Shown here: positions 12,201-20,792 of the stretch, piece by piece
Layout: every line of letters starts with the position of its first letter
Numbering within the stretch: position 1 is the stretch's first letter
Origin: Globodera rostochiensis
Taxonomy: Eukaryota; Nematoda; Chromadorea; Rhabditida; Heteroderidae
Direction of reading: 5' to 3'
NCBI GenBank assembly: GCA_018350325.1
Contig: JAEVLN010000026.1
Span: 770,885-834,884, forward strand
Length of the DNA stretch: 64,000 nt
Made by a program: the position numbers and the translations under genes
The notes under the pieces: model-generated
The model's database searches: none
What the model was told of the DNA's origin: nothing
Seen by the model: the letters and a program-made list of their open reading frames with translations, nothing else

Positions 12201-13432
12201 GCCAACTATGTGCGCTTTTTGCTGTCTCAACGAACGCCGGCGGGCCAACGACGCATCCGTGCCCAGTTTGTGGACTTGCTGAGCTGTCCGCATAGGCCCC
12301 AGCAGTGCGCACCGCCGACGGCACAATGTGTGCCGTTGCCGGGCTACCATCGAACAAATGAATTCCTGTTGTGCTTTGGAATGCCTGCCGAGCGTGAGGA
12401 GCAAGTATGGCACAAGCTGTGGCAGTGCGCATGCCAGGTGGGCGGTAGTTGTTAAAAGTTAAAGGATGATCGAGACTCTTGAATAGACAAACCGAGGCAC
12501 CCATTTCATTTCGGATTCTATAATACTGATCAGTAATGATCATGGATATAATAATTAGTAGGTTTGGCACTCCGAAAACCCCGACCTCGATCTCCGACGG
12601 TTTAGACTAATCCCCGATAGTGCCTTCCCCGACTCTGACAATTTGTTCTTCCCCGACCTTAAACCCCGATCCCCGTCTTTTCCCTCCCCGAACGTCGGGG
12701 TGTTAACCCTAATGATTAGATCAGCTACTAGATAAACAGGAATATATTTGCTCATTTAAGGCCATTGTGTTGCTTGATTCGTGCTCAGATGGGCAGACTC
12801 AATTTGATGTTCCGAGTCAGTTCACTGAAACTGATCAGAATGGCGCGATCAAAACGATTAATTTGATCAAAACTGACAACATCCACATACATTTGAGGAG
12901 GGATGATGGAAAAGAAGTAAAAATTAAACATTTAAATTTAAAAAAAAAAAGAAGCAAAATTTGGGCAGTTATTCATCCGCCTGCACCGCATTCACTCCAC
13001 CGCGTTGCTGCACAACCCATGGCTGCAAATTGAACGATTGCAGTGCGAACTTCAGGACCAACATCGGGGACAGTTGGCCGTGTTGGAGTTGGGCACAGCA
13101 GTGCCTAGTGCAGTGCCATTCCTGTTTTGCGTTTTCCAAAGCGCGGCATGTCAATTGGAGCAAGAAGTATGTGCTAGATGTACACACACATTTTTTTAAA
13201 TTATTTTTAATTTGGATAAATTAAATTGCATTTTTTATTATTATTCAGAGTGCCGTCGATGTGTTGTTATGGCTTGCATTGTACAGGCATGCGGTTTGCG
13301 GTTGTTGGACCGAACAAGTCTCTGCAAAAAAATTAAAAAAATTTGAAATTTCTTAAATTTTTTTAGACTGAAGTGGAGCTTGTCTACAGAAAAGTGTTGG
13401 AGCTTGTAGAACTACAAAAAACACTTTGTTGA
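279..13432 (+). CDS. Receptor-type protein tyrosine phosphatase (Ig + FN3 + TM + PTP D1 + degenerate D2), 5' end outside window
   Basis: Multi-exon gene read by eye. Exon 279-471 encodes an Ig domain end with the cysteine signature [10 protein letters not shown]. Exons from about 3,815 to 7,200 encode fibronectin III repeats (openings [27 protein letters not shown] and TPAVTNLSF). About 7,502-7,577 encodes one membrane span ([16 protein letters not shown]) followed by a basic stretch. 8,195-8,480 is an acidic juxtamembrane exon. 9,072-11,790 is the active phosphatase domain and 12,145-13,432 a second one without catalytic motif. Introns are large and full of repeats. At least two donors look like GC (about 4,470 and 6,431). 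The single Ig plus FN3 order resembles nematode CLR-1 more than LAR/PTP-3, which normally has three Ig domains, but upstream exons are not visible. The role inferred from the family is cell-surface dephosphorylation of tyrosine signalling partners. Confidence 0.85.
561..775. repeat. Short terminal-inverted repeat island, word cccccgac/gtcgggg
   Basis: Bounded by tagcgttggtccccga on the left and tcgggagccaaccctaa on the right, which are imperfect inverted repeats. The interior is made of C-rich words such as ccccgaccccc and cccccgaggg. It lies in an intron. A similar C-rich island with the same end type is at 1,603-1,703. Confidence 0.5.
1879..3231 (-). CDS. Secreted protein of unknown family, nested in a phosphatase-gene intron
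   Basis: Four exons on the minus strand: 3,231-3,096, 2,990-2,716, 2,428-2,237 and 2,187-1,879, all with GT-AG junctions in phase, giving about 303 residues. The N-terminus [12 protein letters not shown]... is a good signal peptide. A Ser-rich linker follows, then a heptad-rich stretch (about residues 65-125; [16 protein letters not shown]) predicting a coiled coil, then an acidic segment. No known domain is recognised. The gene lies opposite to, and wholly inside, the intron between the Ig exon and the first FN3 exon of the phosphatase gene. Secretion is inferred from the signal peptide only. Confidence 0.6.
3586..3721. repeat. G-rich word-iterated island (gggtcgggg / tcgggaattgaggtcg)
   Basis: About 135 bases made of repeated gggtcggg and ttggggt words, ending in aatcaaccctg, the same end type as the islands at 561-775 and 6,573-6,790. 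It lies in a phosphatase-gene intron. Confidence 0.45.
4110..4264. repeat. Short TIR element with repeated ccgggacc word
   Basis: Left end aggggttggttgta and right end catacaaccca are imperfect inverted repeats. The interior repeats aaaccgggaccaaaa. It sits between two exons of the same FN3 repeat and looks like a small non-autonomous insertion. Confidence 0.45.
6573..6790. repeat. G-rich word-iterated island in intron
   Basis: Contains a long G-rich start (ggggaaggggggggggg near 6,600), then ccggaaacttggaccc and ttttggttttgggttttggtccgg, ending gagcaacccta. It has no coding sense in the phosphatase frame. Confidence 0.4.
9199..9510. repeat. Tandem repeat, 30-bp unit, about four good copies plus decayed copies
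   Basis: The unit taaaaatcggtaaattttg followed by taaaaacaaat is repeated four times almost perfectly between 9,199 and 9,320, then drifts until 9,510 (aaaccggtaaat, aatcggtaaattt). It lies in the intron between two D1 exons. There are no spacers, so it is not a CRISPR array. Confidence 0.8.
10862..11632. repeat. G-rich island with a 465-bp fold-back element nested inside
   Basis: The outer part begins cgacaccccaacgggg and ends cggggtgtcaactc and is built of gtcggggacgggg words. Nested at about 10,982-11,446 is a fold-back element. Its left arm (gctgggtcgtttcgtaaatt...) recurs inverted at the right end (...aatttacgaaacgacctagc), with the whole arms (about 150-170 bases) containing matching atcaatggaaagctctaaatga segments. 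It fills the intron between the P-loop exon and the next D1 exon. Confidence 0.75.
11848..12012. repeat. TIR element with ataccgtaaactct ends
   Basis: The left end cataccgtaaactct and right end agagtgtttacggtataa are inverted repeats. The interior repeats taatcccgccccctc. It is related in end type to the islands at 2,587-2,650 and 59,262-60,405, which end in taccgtatttcct. Confidence 0.5.
12145..13432 (+). other. Degenerate second phosphatase domain (D2) and C-terminus
   Basis: Exons at 12,145-12,438, 12,739-12,918, 12,970-13,168, 13,248-13,320 and 13,366-13,432 are open and properly spliced. They have a PTP-like beginning ([16 protein letters not shown]) and ending ([10 protein letters not shown]). 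No HCSAGxGR motif and no WPD motif can be found. The place expected for the P-loop reads [18 protein letters not shown]2 of receptor phosphatases is often inactive, but this one has lost the motif entirely. The stop codon is at 13,430-13,432. Confidence 0.7.
12563..12714. repeat. C-rich word-iterated island (ccccgacc)
   Basis: Starts ggtttggcactccg and ends cggggtgttaaccctaa, with many ccccgacctt and ccccgatcc words. It lies between two D2 exons. Confidence 0.45.
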
Positions 13433-14095
13433 TCACAAATTTGCAAAATTTAATCACATTTTACTGATATGATCGATACCGGTAGAAAATTTGGTTCCGT
13501 TTTATTCAAATGATTAATAAAAAAATCACATAAATCGTCCACTTTTTTCCTTCAGAAGTTTAAACAAAATTATATAAAAATTGAGAACTTGAAGCTAAAT
13601 TTCAATTCCTTTTTTGAGTTCTTCATTTTGTCAATTTTAAACCATAAATCTATTTCTAATAATTCCATGCTTTCGTTATTTTGTGCAAATTTTCGTAATT
13701 TTCGGAAAAAAAAAAATAAAAAATAGAATTTTTTGGCAATTGTTAAAATTTGTGCCAACATTTTGAGCTTTAATTTCAAACGTATATGTAGACGACAAAA
13801 ACAGCACACAGATTTTTACCGGGCTATTGCCAATCACGCTCTGAAAAAAACACAAAAAACGGTCCAACCGGGATAATTCACTGATGTTCTCAGACGTTTT
13901 GCTTAAAAAATGGATAATAAATATTATTCCTAAATTAAAATCAGTTTTTTTTTTAAATTTTTGGGAGGAATGGATTAAATATTTGAAAATAAAACTTATC
14001 AAGAGGAGACCGAGAATATGTGCCAACTTCATTTAGAAATAACAATTAGCTTGCCAACCCAAAAATGCCAAAATTCAAAATTCTTGTGTAAACAG

Positions 14096-14212
14096 GGATG
14101 TGCTCTGTCTGTTCTGATTTTCTATTTATCAGAATTTCTGGCGATTTTGGGCACCAGAATTCTGATTTCTGGTTTTTAAAAAGCCGACCAGAGCACATCC
14201 TTGGTAAGAATC
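14096..14212. repeat. TIR element with repeated cagaattctg word
   Basis: Left end gggatgtgctctg and right end cagagcacatcc are inverted repeats. The interior repeats the palindrome cagaattctg and atttctgg. A second, partial copy of the same family is at about 14,312-14,375 (gacgtgctctggtcgcc... cagaattctggtg). Between the end of the phosphatase gene (13,432) and 14,690 no gene is apparent apart from these. Confidence 0.55.
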
Positions 14213-14703
14213 ATTGAAAGACACTCTTAACAATAGCTGATTGATTGGAAAAGAATTATGCAATTATTAGGTGATCCAGGTAACCTTTTGTAGACGTACG
14301 GCCATTGCCCATCCGGGACGTGCTCTGGTCGCCTTTTTAAAAACCAGAAATCAGAATTCTGGTGTTTTGCTCTCGGATTTTAGCTCTTTACTAACACAAA
14401 ACAATTAAATTAGGGGTTAAAAGTGCCCGACGGGGCAGCCATTTGTCGAGCGGTCGATTGATAGTTTCGGTTCAGCACGCCATTGCACTCGTTGATCACT
14501 CTGATCATTGTTTCCAGTACGGCATGGACAGCAAGTCCACCGAACCCGTGGGTCATCTGTGGCAAAAATGACAGAAAATGAATAAAATCAATTTCAAAAA
14601 ATATTTTGTGGGCGGCGGATATATGATGAAGAGGATGTTGTTGGCAGATTGATGAAGAAATCAAAAACATTCCCAAATCAACAGACAATCAATTAAAATT
14701 TGT

Positions 14704-14789
14704 TGGCATCTCTTCTAACCTCTTCCATTGCCCAACTATTTTTACAATTCAATCAGAAAATGCCAGACTCAGTGCCGTCCGTATAAAAG
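14704..14789 (+). promoter_or_regulatory. Core promoter with ATGCCA boxes and TATA box
   Basis: TGGCAT (reverse of ATGCCA) is at 14,704-14,709, ATGCCA at 14,760-14,765 and TATAAAAG at 14,782-14,789, 76 bases upstream of the start codon at 14,865. ATGCCA is the motif reported as the DOG box of dorsal-gland effector genes in Globodera. That assignment is from general knowledge; only the motif and spacing are seen here. Confidence 0.55.
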
Positions 14790-14864
14790 CAGTTGCAACG
14801 GCAGCAGAAAGCACATTCAAATTCCGCCATTTTCATTTAATAATTATTTTTATTAATTTCTCCA

Positions 14865-15746
14865 ATGCGCGCCATTCTCTTCCTCGCCGTTGTTTGCCTG
14901 GTGTTGGCCGCTCTTCTGGAGACGGGTCCGGGATTATTCAAAAATATTAAAATTTTTGGCATTTTAGCTAACTCAAAGCCAGCAGACAAAAAGGCTAAGA
15001 AAGGTTTTGAAATCAAATTCAAATTATATCTCTTAATACATAACAAATAATAGGAGCAGTGTCCACACCATCAAAAGGAAAAGCATCGCCTAAAGCGGCT
15101 ACCCCTGCCAAGGGTAAAGCAGCTAAAGGTGGGGTTTGATCAAAACATCAAAATAATTAATATAAAAAAATCAGATGCAAAGTCGCCGACCAAAAAGGAC
15201 TCCAAGCCTAAAAAGGGTTTGTTTTTTGAATTTTCTCCCAAAGTTATTGTTAAAAATAGATGAAAAAAGTAAGTCAAAGAGCGTTGCAAATAAAGACAAA
15301 GCACCCAAAGCTAAAAGCGTCGTAAAAGCCGGTACTATTTGACATTGTTTCAATTTTTAAAATGCAAATTTTAGCCACAAAACCTAAAAATGCCAAATCA
15401 ACGCCAAGCAAAGACAAAAAATCTCCGGGTAAATGGCATTCAATCTTTTGCTGTCACAGTTGCGTGATTTATTTGAATATGTTAAGCGACGCCAAAAGCC
15501 ATCAAAGCAGTGGAGTCCAAGCCGGAGTCATCGGTGCCCGGACCATCCAGTGCTCCAGTTGTAGCTGAGCGAGACGTAGGGGAAGCATCGGCCAATAACT
15601 TTGACACCGTCGATGATTTTGGAGCTGAATTCGACGAAGACAACGATTTGGCGGAGGAGGAGGAACCGCTTAACGATGACGCATTCGATGACTTCAGCGG
15701 CATGGGGCTGGACCAGGACAAGCCAAAATCCAATATGGACGAATAA
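14865..15746 (+). CDS. Small secreted lysine-rich protein with acidic tail, effector-like
   Basis: The start at 14,865 gives a strong signal peptide (MRAILFLAVVCLVLAALLET). Then come at least five very short exons (about 14,987-15,032, 15,052-15,131, 15,174-15,217, 15,259-15,332, 15,374-15,428), all joined in phase 1, encoding Lys/Ser/Pro/Ala-rich repeats such as KSPTKKDSKPKK and PKNAKSTPSKDKKSP. The last exon (about 15,487-15,746) encodes a strongly acidic tail (DDFGAEFDEDNDLAEEEE). About 200 residues in total. The basic-then-acidic layout, signal peptide and ATGCCA promoter suggest a gland-secreted effector. No named family can be assigned. The 3' exon and the 5' promoter/signal region have separate decayed copies downstream. 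Confidence 0.65.
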
Positions 15747-15883
15747 AGGAACGGAAAACTCTTATTCGGGACAAAGGGAATCAGCACATTACGACAAAAT
15801 GCCATCGTTGCAACAAAATTTTCAATGCATAGCAATTAAATTAGGAACAAATTCTTTATTGTTACAATAAAATATTGAAGTTT

Positions 15884-16010
15884 GACCGAGAAATGACACC
15901 GAGACTCGAGACCGAGACCGAGAAATGACCCCGAGACTCGAGACCGAGATCGAGACACACCCGAGAAATTTCTCGACTCGAGAACCGAGACTCTCGAACA
16001 TCCCTACTGT
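15884..16010. repeat. Word-iterated island, ccgagactcgag
   Basis: Repeats of ccgagactcgagaccgag and tctcgactcgagaa, ending gaacatccctac. It lies directly after the effector-like gene. Confidence 0.45.
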
Positions 16011-16164
16011 TTCCCAGACTTTGATTACTGTGTCGGACGTATTAATTTTCTATTGTGCCTCATTATTTATTAAATTTAGCACTAATGGTGGCTCCAAGAA
16101 GCACCTTACATTTTAACAATTTTGTGATAATAAACCTATATGACAAAAATGGAGATTTTGAGGA

Positions 16165-16715
16165 ATGCCAAAAGTTCAAATCATCCCATTAGGTGTTAAG
16201 TGTTAAATCCGCATTTGTCGTGGTACCCTTTCTAGCGGTTTGTGCGCCGTAGACGCACATAAACCGCTAGTGTGCTAAAAAATGAAGACTGTACTCTATA
16301 TGTACAGTATCGGACAATTACTACAATACAGTATGGAACGAACGGATAGTTCAAGGGGACATAGGGAAATCCCATCAGCCCTGAAGGCAACACTTCAATT
16401 CCCCCCCCCCCCCCAAATTGGGAGGGTATGGCATAAACAGGCGCCCAATGCCACGCACCCATTTTGCCTTATTGCTTTGTCAAAGTAAGGCAATGTATAA
16501 TGTGAAATAATAAAAAATGATGACAATGCCTTTTCATCTTTTCCTGGGGAACCTTTTTCACTATTTCAATAGGGCCATGATAATGCCAAAATTGGCTTCA
16601 CGCAAATGCCAACAAATTCTCTCGCATCCCCTCCATTCTCTCTTTGTTGGCAATGCTATTTCTTAAGCTTATACAAAGTCACATTCAAAGCCATCGATTG
16701 AAAGCCGTATAAAAG
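16165..16715 (+). promoter_or_regulatory. Duplicate effector-type promoter with ATGCCA cluster and TATA box
   Basis: ATGCCA occurs at 16,165, 16,448, 16,583 and 16,606, and TATAAAAG at 16,708-16,715, 66 bases before the ATG at 16,781. The block is repeated at 25.5-26.0 kb. It drives only a decayed reading frame (next entry). Confidence 0.5.
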
Positions 16716-16780
16716 CGGTGGGAAATGCAGCAGAAAAGCATCATTCAACCCCATTCTTTATTGCTATTAGGTACCTCAAA

Positions 16781-17148
16781 ATGCGCATCATTTTACTTCT
16801 TGACCATGGCTTGCTGAACACGGCCTCCATTCTGGAAACAGGGCTGAAAATTTTTTGGAAGTTAAAATTTTGGTGCAATATAAATTTCAGTGTTTATTAA
16901 CAAACAAAAATTTAAAAAATCTAAAAATTTTAACCTACATTTCCTACTCACGTGAGAATTCAGATGCAACGACAAAAACTCGAGCATCACCTAAAATTGG
17001 ATCAGCCAGCAGTCCTTGCAAAACTGGACCAGTTTATCCCATACCCTCATTCGAACCCAAACACAAAACCAGACATGCCGAAAAGACAAACCACTAGGCC
17101 ATTAGTTAGGAGGACTCGGGGTAGGGACTATCCCCGAAAAATGGCCTA
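16781..17148 (+). pseudogene. Decayed copy of the effector-like secreted gene
   Basis: The sequence from ATG 16,781 is plainly related at DNA level to the signal-peptide exon at 14,865 (atgcgcatcattt, ttgctgaacacggcc, attctggaaacaggg), but small indels destroy the signal peptide and the frame. Downstream, 16,950-17,100 has remnants of Lys/Pro-rich coding sense without a usable frame. A near-identical relic is at 26,045-26,270. It is called a pseudogene because no open frame retains both signal peptide and body. Confidence 0.55.
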
Positions 17149-17334
17149 AATTTGCGTTGAGGTGACACCTCATTATATCTAATGAAAATATATTTAATAT
17201 ATTATAATTAGCGACAATTTCCATCAAAAAAATCAATGCATTTAGCTAAAATAGAATAATTTTTTATTCATTTTATTATTTGGTTGGATAGAAAAAAATA
17301 TTATTTTATTTATAAAACAGATTTTATATTTCAA

Positions 17335-20300
17335 ATGAACATTTACTCGCGGAAATTTATTTTATGTTTTCTTCTATTCCAACCAGTGTTAGTTTTATCG
17401 GCAGGTAATAATAAAACGATTTTTAAATGTTTGTTTGTTGGCTTTTTAAAGGTCCAAAGAATGTACATTTTTCGTTGAGCCAAATGTCCCTGTTTTTGAA
17501 CAAAATGGACGAATTTTTGGTATCAAAATGCATAACGTACGAACGCATTTTTATGAAAATGAGCGGTGATGAGAAATCTAATTGTGAGAAAGAATTAAAG
17601 CAATTCATTTTGAAATTGAAATATTCGGAGCTGAGAACACTTTTTAGTCATCTCGATATTAAAATAGACCCAATGGAAATTGATGATCAGCAGCAGCCCT
17701 CCACAATGTCAGCCAAAACATTTATGGAAATGCTTTTGAACAAAATGTTGGAAAAATTGCCGAAAAAAGTGCCAAAACCGAAACGACATGGTTTTAACGT
17801 TGTAAGCTAAGCTTTACTGAAACATTAAAGCGCAATAAATTATAATTCAAAAAATAGGAGCAAAATGTTTTTGCCATTGATGAATTTGTCAACAATTTGA
17901 ATCAAGGACAAAATCAATTATTGTTACATGCATTGTTCACAATTTCTTCCGATTTTGCCGAAGATTTTTTCAGCATCGCAACAAATGAAAAACAATTGAA
18001 CAAATTTGGCGATAATTGTTTGCTGATTGATTGGGCATTTTATAAAGAATTGAGGTGGAAATTTGATAAAGTTGCAGATATTATCGCCAAAAAAATAAGG
18101 TATTAAAAAAAAAGATGAAAAATTTGGATAATTTATTTTTAGCTGTTCCAAATTTTGCTTTAACCTGTCTGAATATTTTAATGTATATATTTCATGGCAC
18201 GAACCGGACGAAAACATTACAGCATGGAAAATAGACGGTGAACTTTTAAAACGTTTGGCTATTGTTCTTGAACTTAATAATTAATTTAATAAAGTTTTAT
18301 TGTTGGAATTAATTTCGCTTTTTGTAGTTCTTGAACAACGATTTGTCCAAAGTTTGCTTGACTACGACAGAGGCTACAATAATAACAAAATGGAAATGGT
18401 GCTCAAAAATGGCATCAAACACTTTTTGTTGACTTTTCAACGGGAAGAGAAACGTTGTGAAATTGAAATTCCGAGTGCAATTGAGAAGATGAAAGATGAA
18501 ATTGAAAAACAAATTGGGAACCTCAATGAAGTATGTTTTAAATAATAAAAACTTTAGTCTTCCCCTTATTTTTAATTATTTTTAATTTTTTGTAAATTTA
18601 TTTTTGTAGATTTTTACGCTTTCGCTAAATAGCGTTGAGCAAAATCGCCTATTTTTGCTATCAATGTACAGAATTGCGCTTCATTTTGTTCAAAATTTAT
18701 TGGTTAATGGATTGCTAAATGATGAAGAAAGAAATAAATTGGTACATAATATTAAGAGTAAAATGAAGTCCATCTTTTATAAAAAGGTTTGCGATATTTT
18801 AAAGGATCTGTACATTTCTGATAAATAAGTACAAATTAAAAATCGGCGGAAACGGAATTCTGGTCCCTTCCCGTCTTTTTTTGCCAACGACCCCTGCAAT
18901 AAATTATTTTTAGGGTTTAAAATTTGAGAATATGTCTTATGATGAAAATTTTGGTATGGTTGGTCAACAGGTGGGTGAAAAACCTGAATCCAATAAAGAA
19001 AGAAAAGAAAGAAAAGAGAAACATTTGAAGAAATATTTTGAAGGCATTGAGCAATATTATTATGGAAATGAGACGGGCAAAACGCTTAAGAAAATACTTG
19101 GAAAATTCAAAGAGCGAAAAAACCAAAATCAACATGTTAGCATTGAACAAATTGGTTCAAATTATTCGATTTTGGCATATTTTGTCGCGGAAAAATTGGC
19201 GGATTCAATTGGAGACCTTCTTAAAGAAGGAGGTGACAAAATTATTTTTTTTTACTAAAATTGTTTTCGCTTTTTTAGAGTCATTGGCACTGCTTGATTG
19301 GTGCCATAAAAATCACAGGCAAATTTCGATGACAGAATTGGCGTATATTGTCGAAAAATTGCGCGAATTATTGTTTCCCGATGTTCCAATTATGGAATGG
19401 GAGCGGGAAAGGGAACGAACATTACGCGTTGATTTAAATCAACTCAAAAATCGGCTAGACAAAATGCCATATGATCAAATATTGCCAAAAGTTGTTGGAG
19501 AATTCTTTGGCAAATTGTTTGATGACTTCGATTTTATTGCAAGCAGCCATTTGGGAATTAGTGAAATTGATAGAAAATTGATTCTTTGTTTTGAATTATC
19601 GAAATTTGCTTATGAATTGCTTGAAAAAAGTTTGCACGGTAAATAAATAAATATTTAAATAATTGATAAATTTTAATTCAAATTTAGAATTCAATCCGTA
19701 TGAAGACGACAAAAATATTCAACAAAAATTATTTCATTATAAATTTTATGAGGAATTGAAAGAAGATTTTAAAATTTTCCGTTCTGATGCATATTCGGAA
19801 TTGTGAGCTGTTTGTAATTTTTTTAAATAAGCTTTGTAACGATTAGAAAAGAGTCCGGGCAAAAATCTTCCTCCGCTCCCCCTTAAAATTTTAATTAAAA
19901 CGTATTTTTTTGTCAATATTCAATTTTATATTTATATATAAATCAATTAGAACTTATTACAGTTTACTATTATCGATAAAAATTTTATATTTTAGAAAAA
20001 AAAGGACCAATGTTTTTGTGAAGCTCGACAGTAATTGGAGCGATTTTCAGGCTGATTTTAAATATGAAAATGTAATTGCCAGTGAACTTCGAATGAAATG
20101 TTAGTTTAAATGTTTTAAATATTATAACAATTAAAGAATGACATGTTTAGTTCCAATTGAATTAAAAGAATTTGGACAAGTAATTACATTTATTGGCCAA
20201 TTTATTTACCAAAAATGCGGGAAACATTTGTGGAATTTGGTTGACAAAATGGATGAACTCACCAATTGTTCAAACCGGCTTGATTTTGCCGAATTTGGCC

Positions 20301-20792
20301 GTAGTTTTGGCACAAATGGTTCGTTTATGTTGTTGGTTGTGAATGTGTTAAAATGTGAAGAAGCGGCAAATGGAGCGGACAAATGGGTAAATTTGACCAA
20401 ATAATAAAGCATAAAATAAAGGTTATTTTTCAGATTTGTCCATACAACGATCAAAATTTTTTTGAACAAATTACAGACGTTGAAATTAAACGGCTTGTTC
20501 TAAAAGGACTGCTTCAATTTGGCCGTTTGTTCATGGAAACGGTTGGCATTTTTGCGATGGAAAATCGTAGGCTTGGTGACTGGCGCACAATGCATTTGAA
20601 GAATATCTTGATCACATTCGCTTCATACGATCATTATGGGGATGAAATGGAGGCGATCAAAAACGCTTTAAAAGAAGGTACAAAATAAAAAATTTTGTTT
20701 ATTTTTATTTTGCTTTTATAGCCGGTCTGATCACAGCGATGGGCGATGAAATTGTTAACGCGGGCGTTAAACGAAAAAACATTTCCCGTTGA
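17335..20792 (+). CDS. Large secreted protein of unknown family (copy 1)
   Basis: The signal peptide starts at 17,335 (MNIYSRKFILCFLLF..., likely cleaved after VLS). About 13 exons follow, including 17,451-17,800, 17,858-18,100, 18,142-18,280, 18,328-18,530, 18,609-18,786, 18,914-19,233, 19,279-19,638, 19,688-19,805, 20,003-20,100, 20,150-20,385, 20,434-20,680 and 20,721-20,792, giving roughly 850-950 residues. It is rich in Lys, Glu, Leu and Phe, appears mostly helical, and has a Lys/Glu-rich run near 18,990 (KERKERKEKH). No catalytic motif or known domain was recognised. The gene follows directly after the effector-like block and is duplicated with it at 26.6 kb, so it may belong to the same secretome cluster. 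No ATGCCA box was seen immediately upstream. Confidence 0.6.

Noticed and set aside
16401..16415. C-run as a functional element
   Set aside because: Homopolymer runs of C or G recur at many places (21,280; 25,668; 54,690; 55,419) and are probably slippage products; no positional link to genes apart from the duplicated block.
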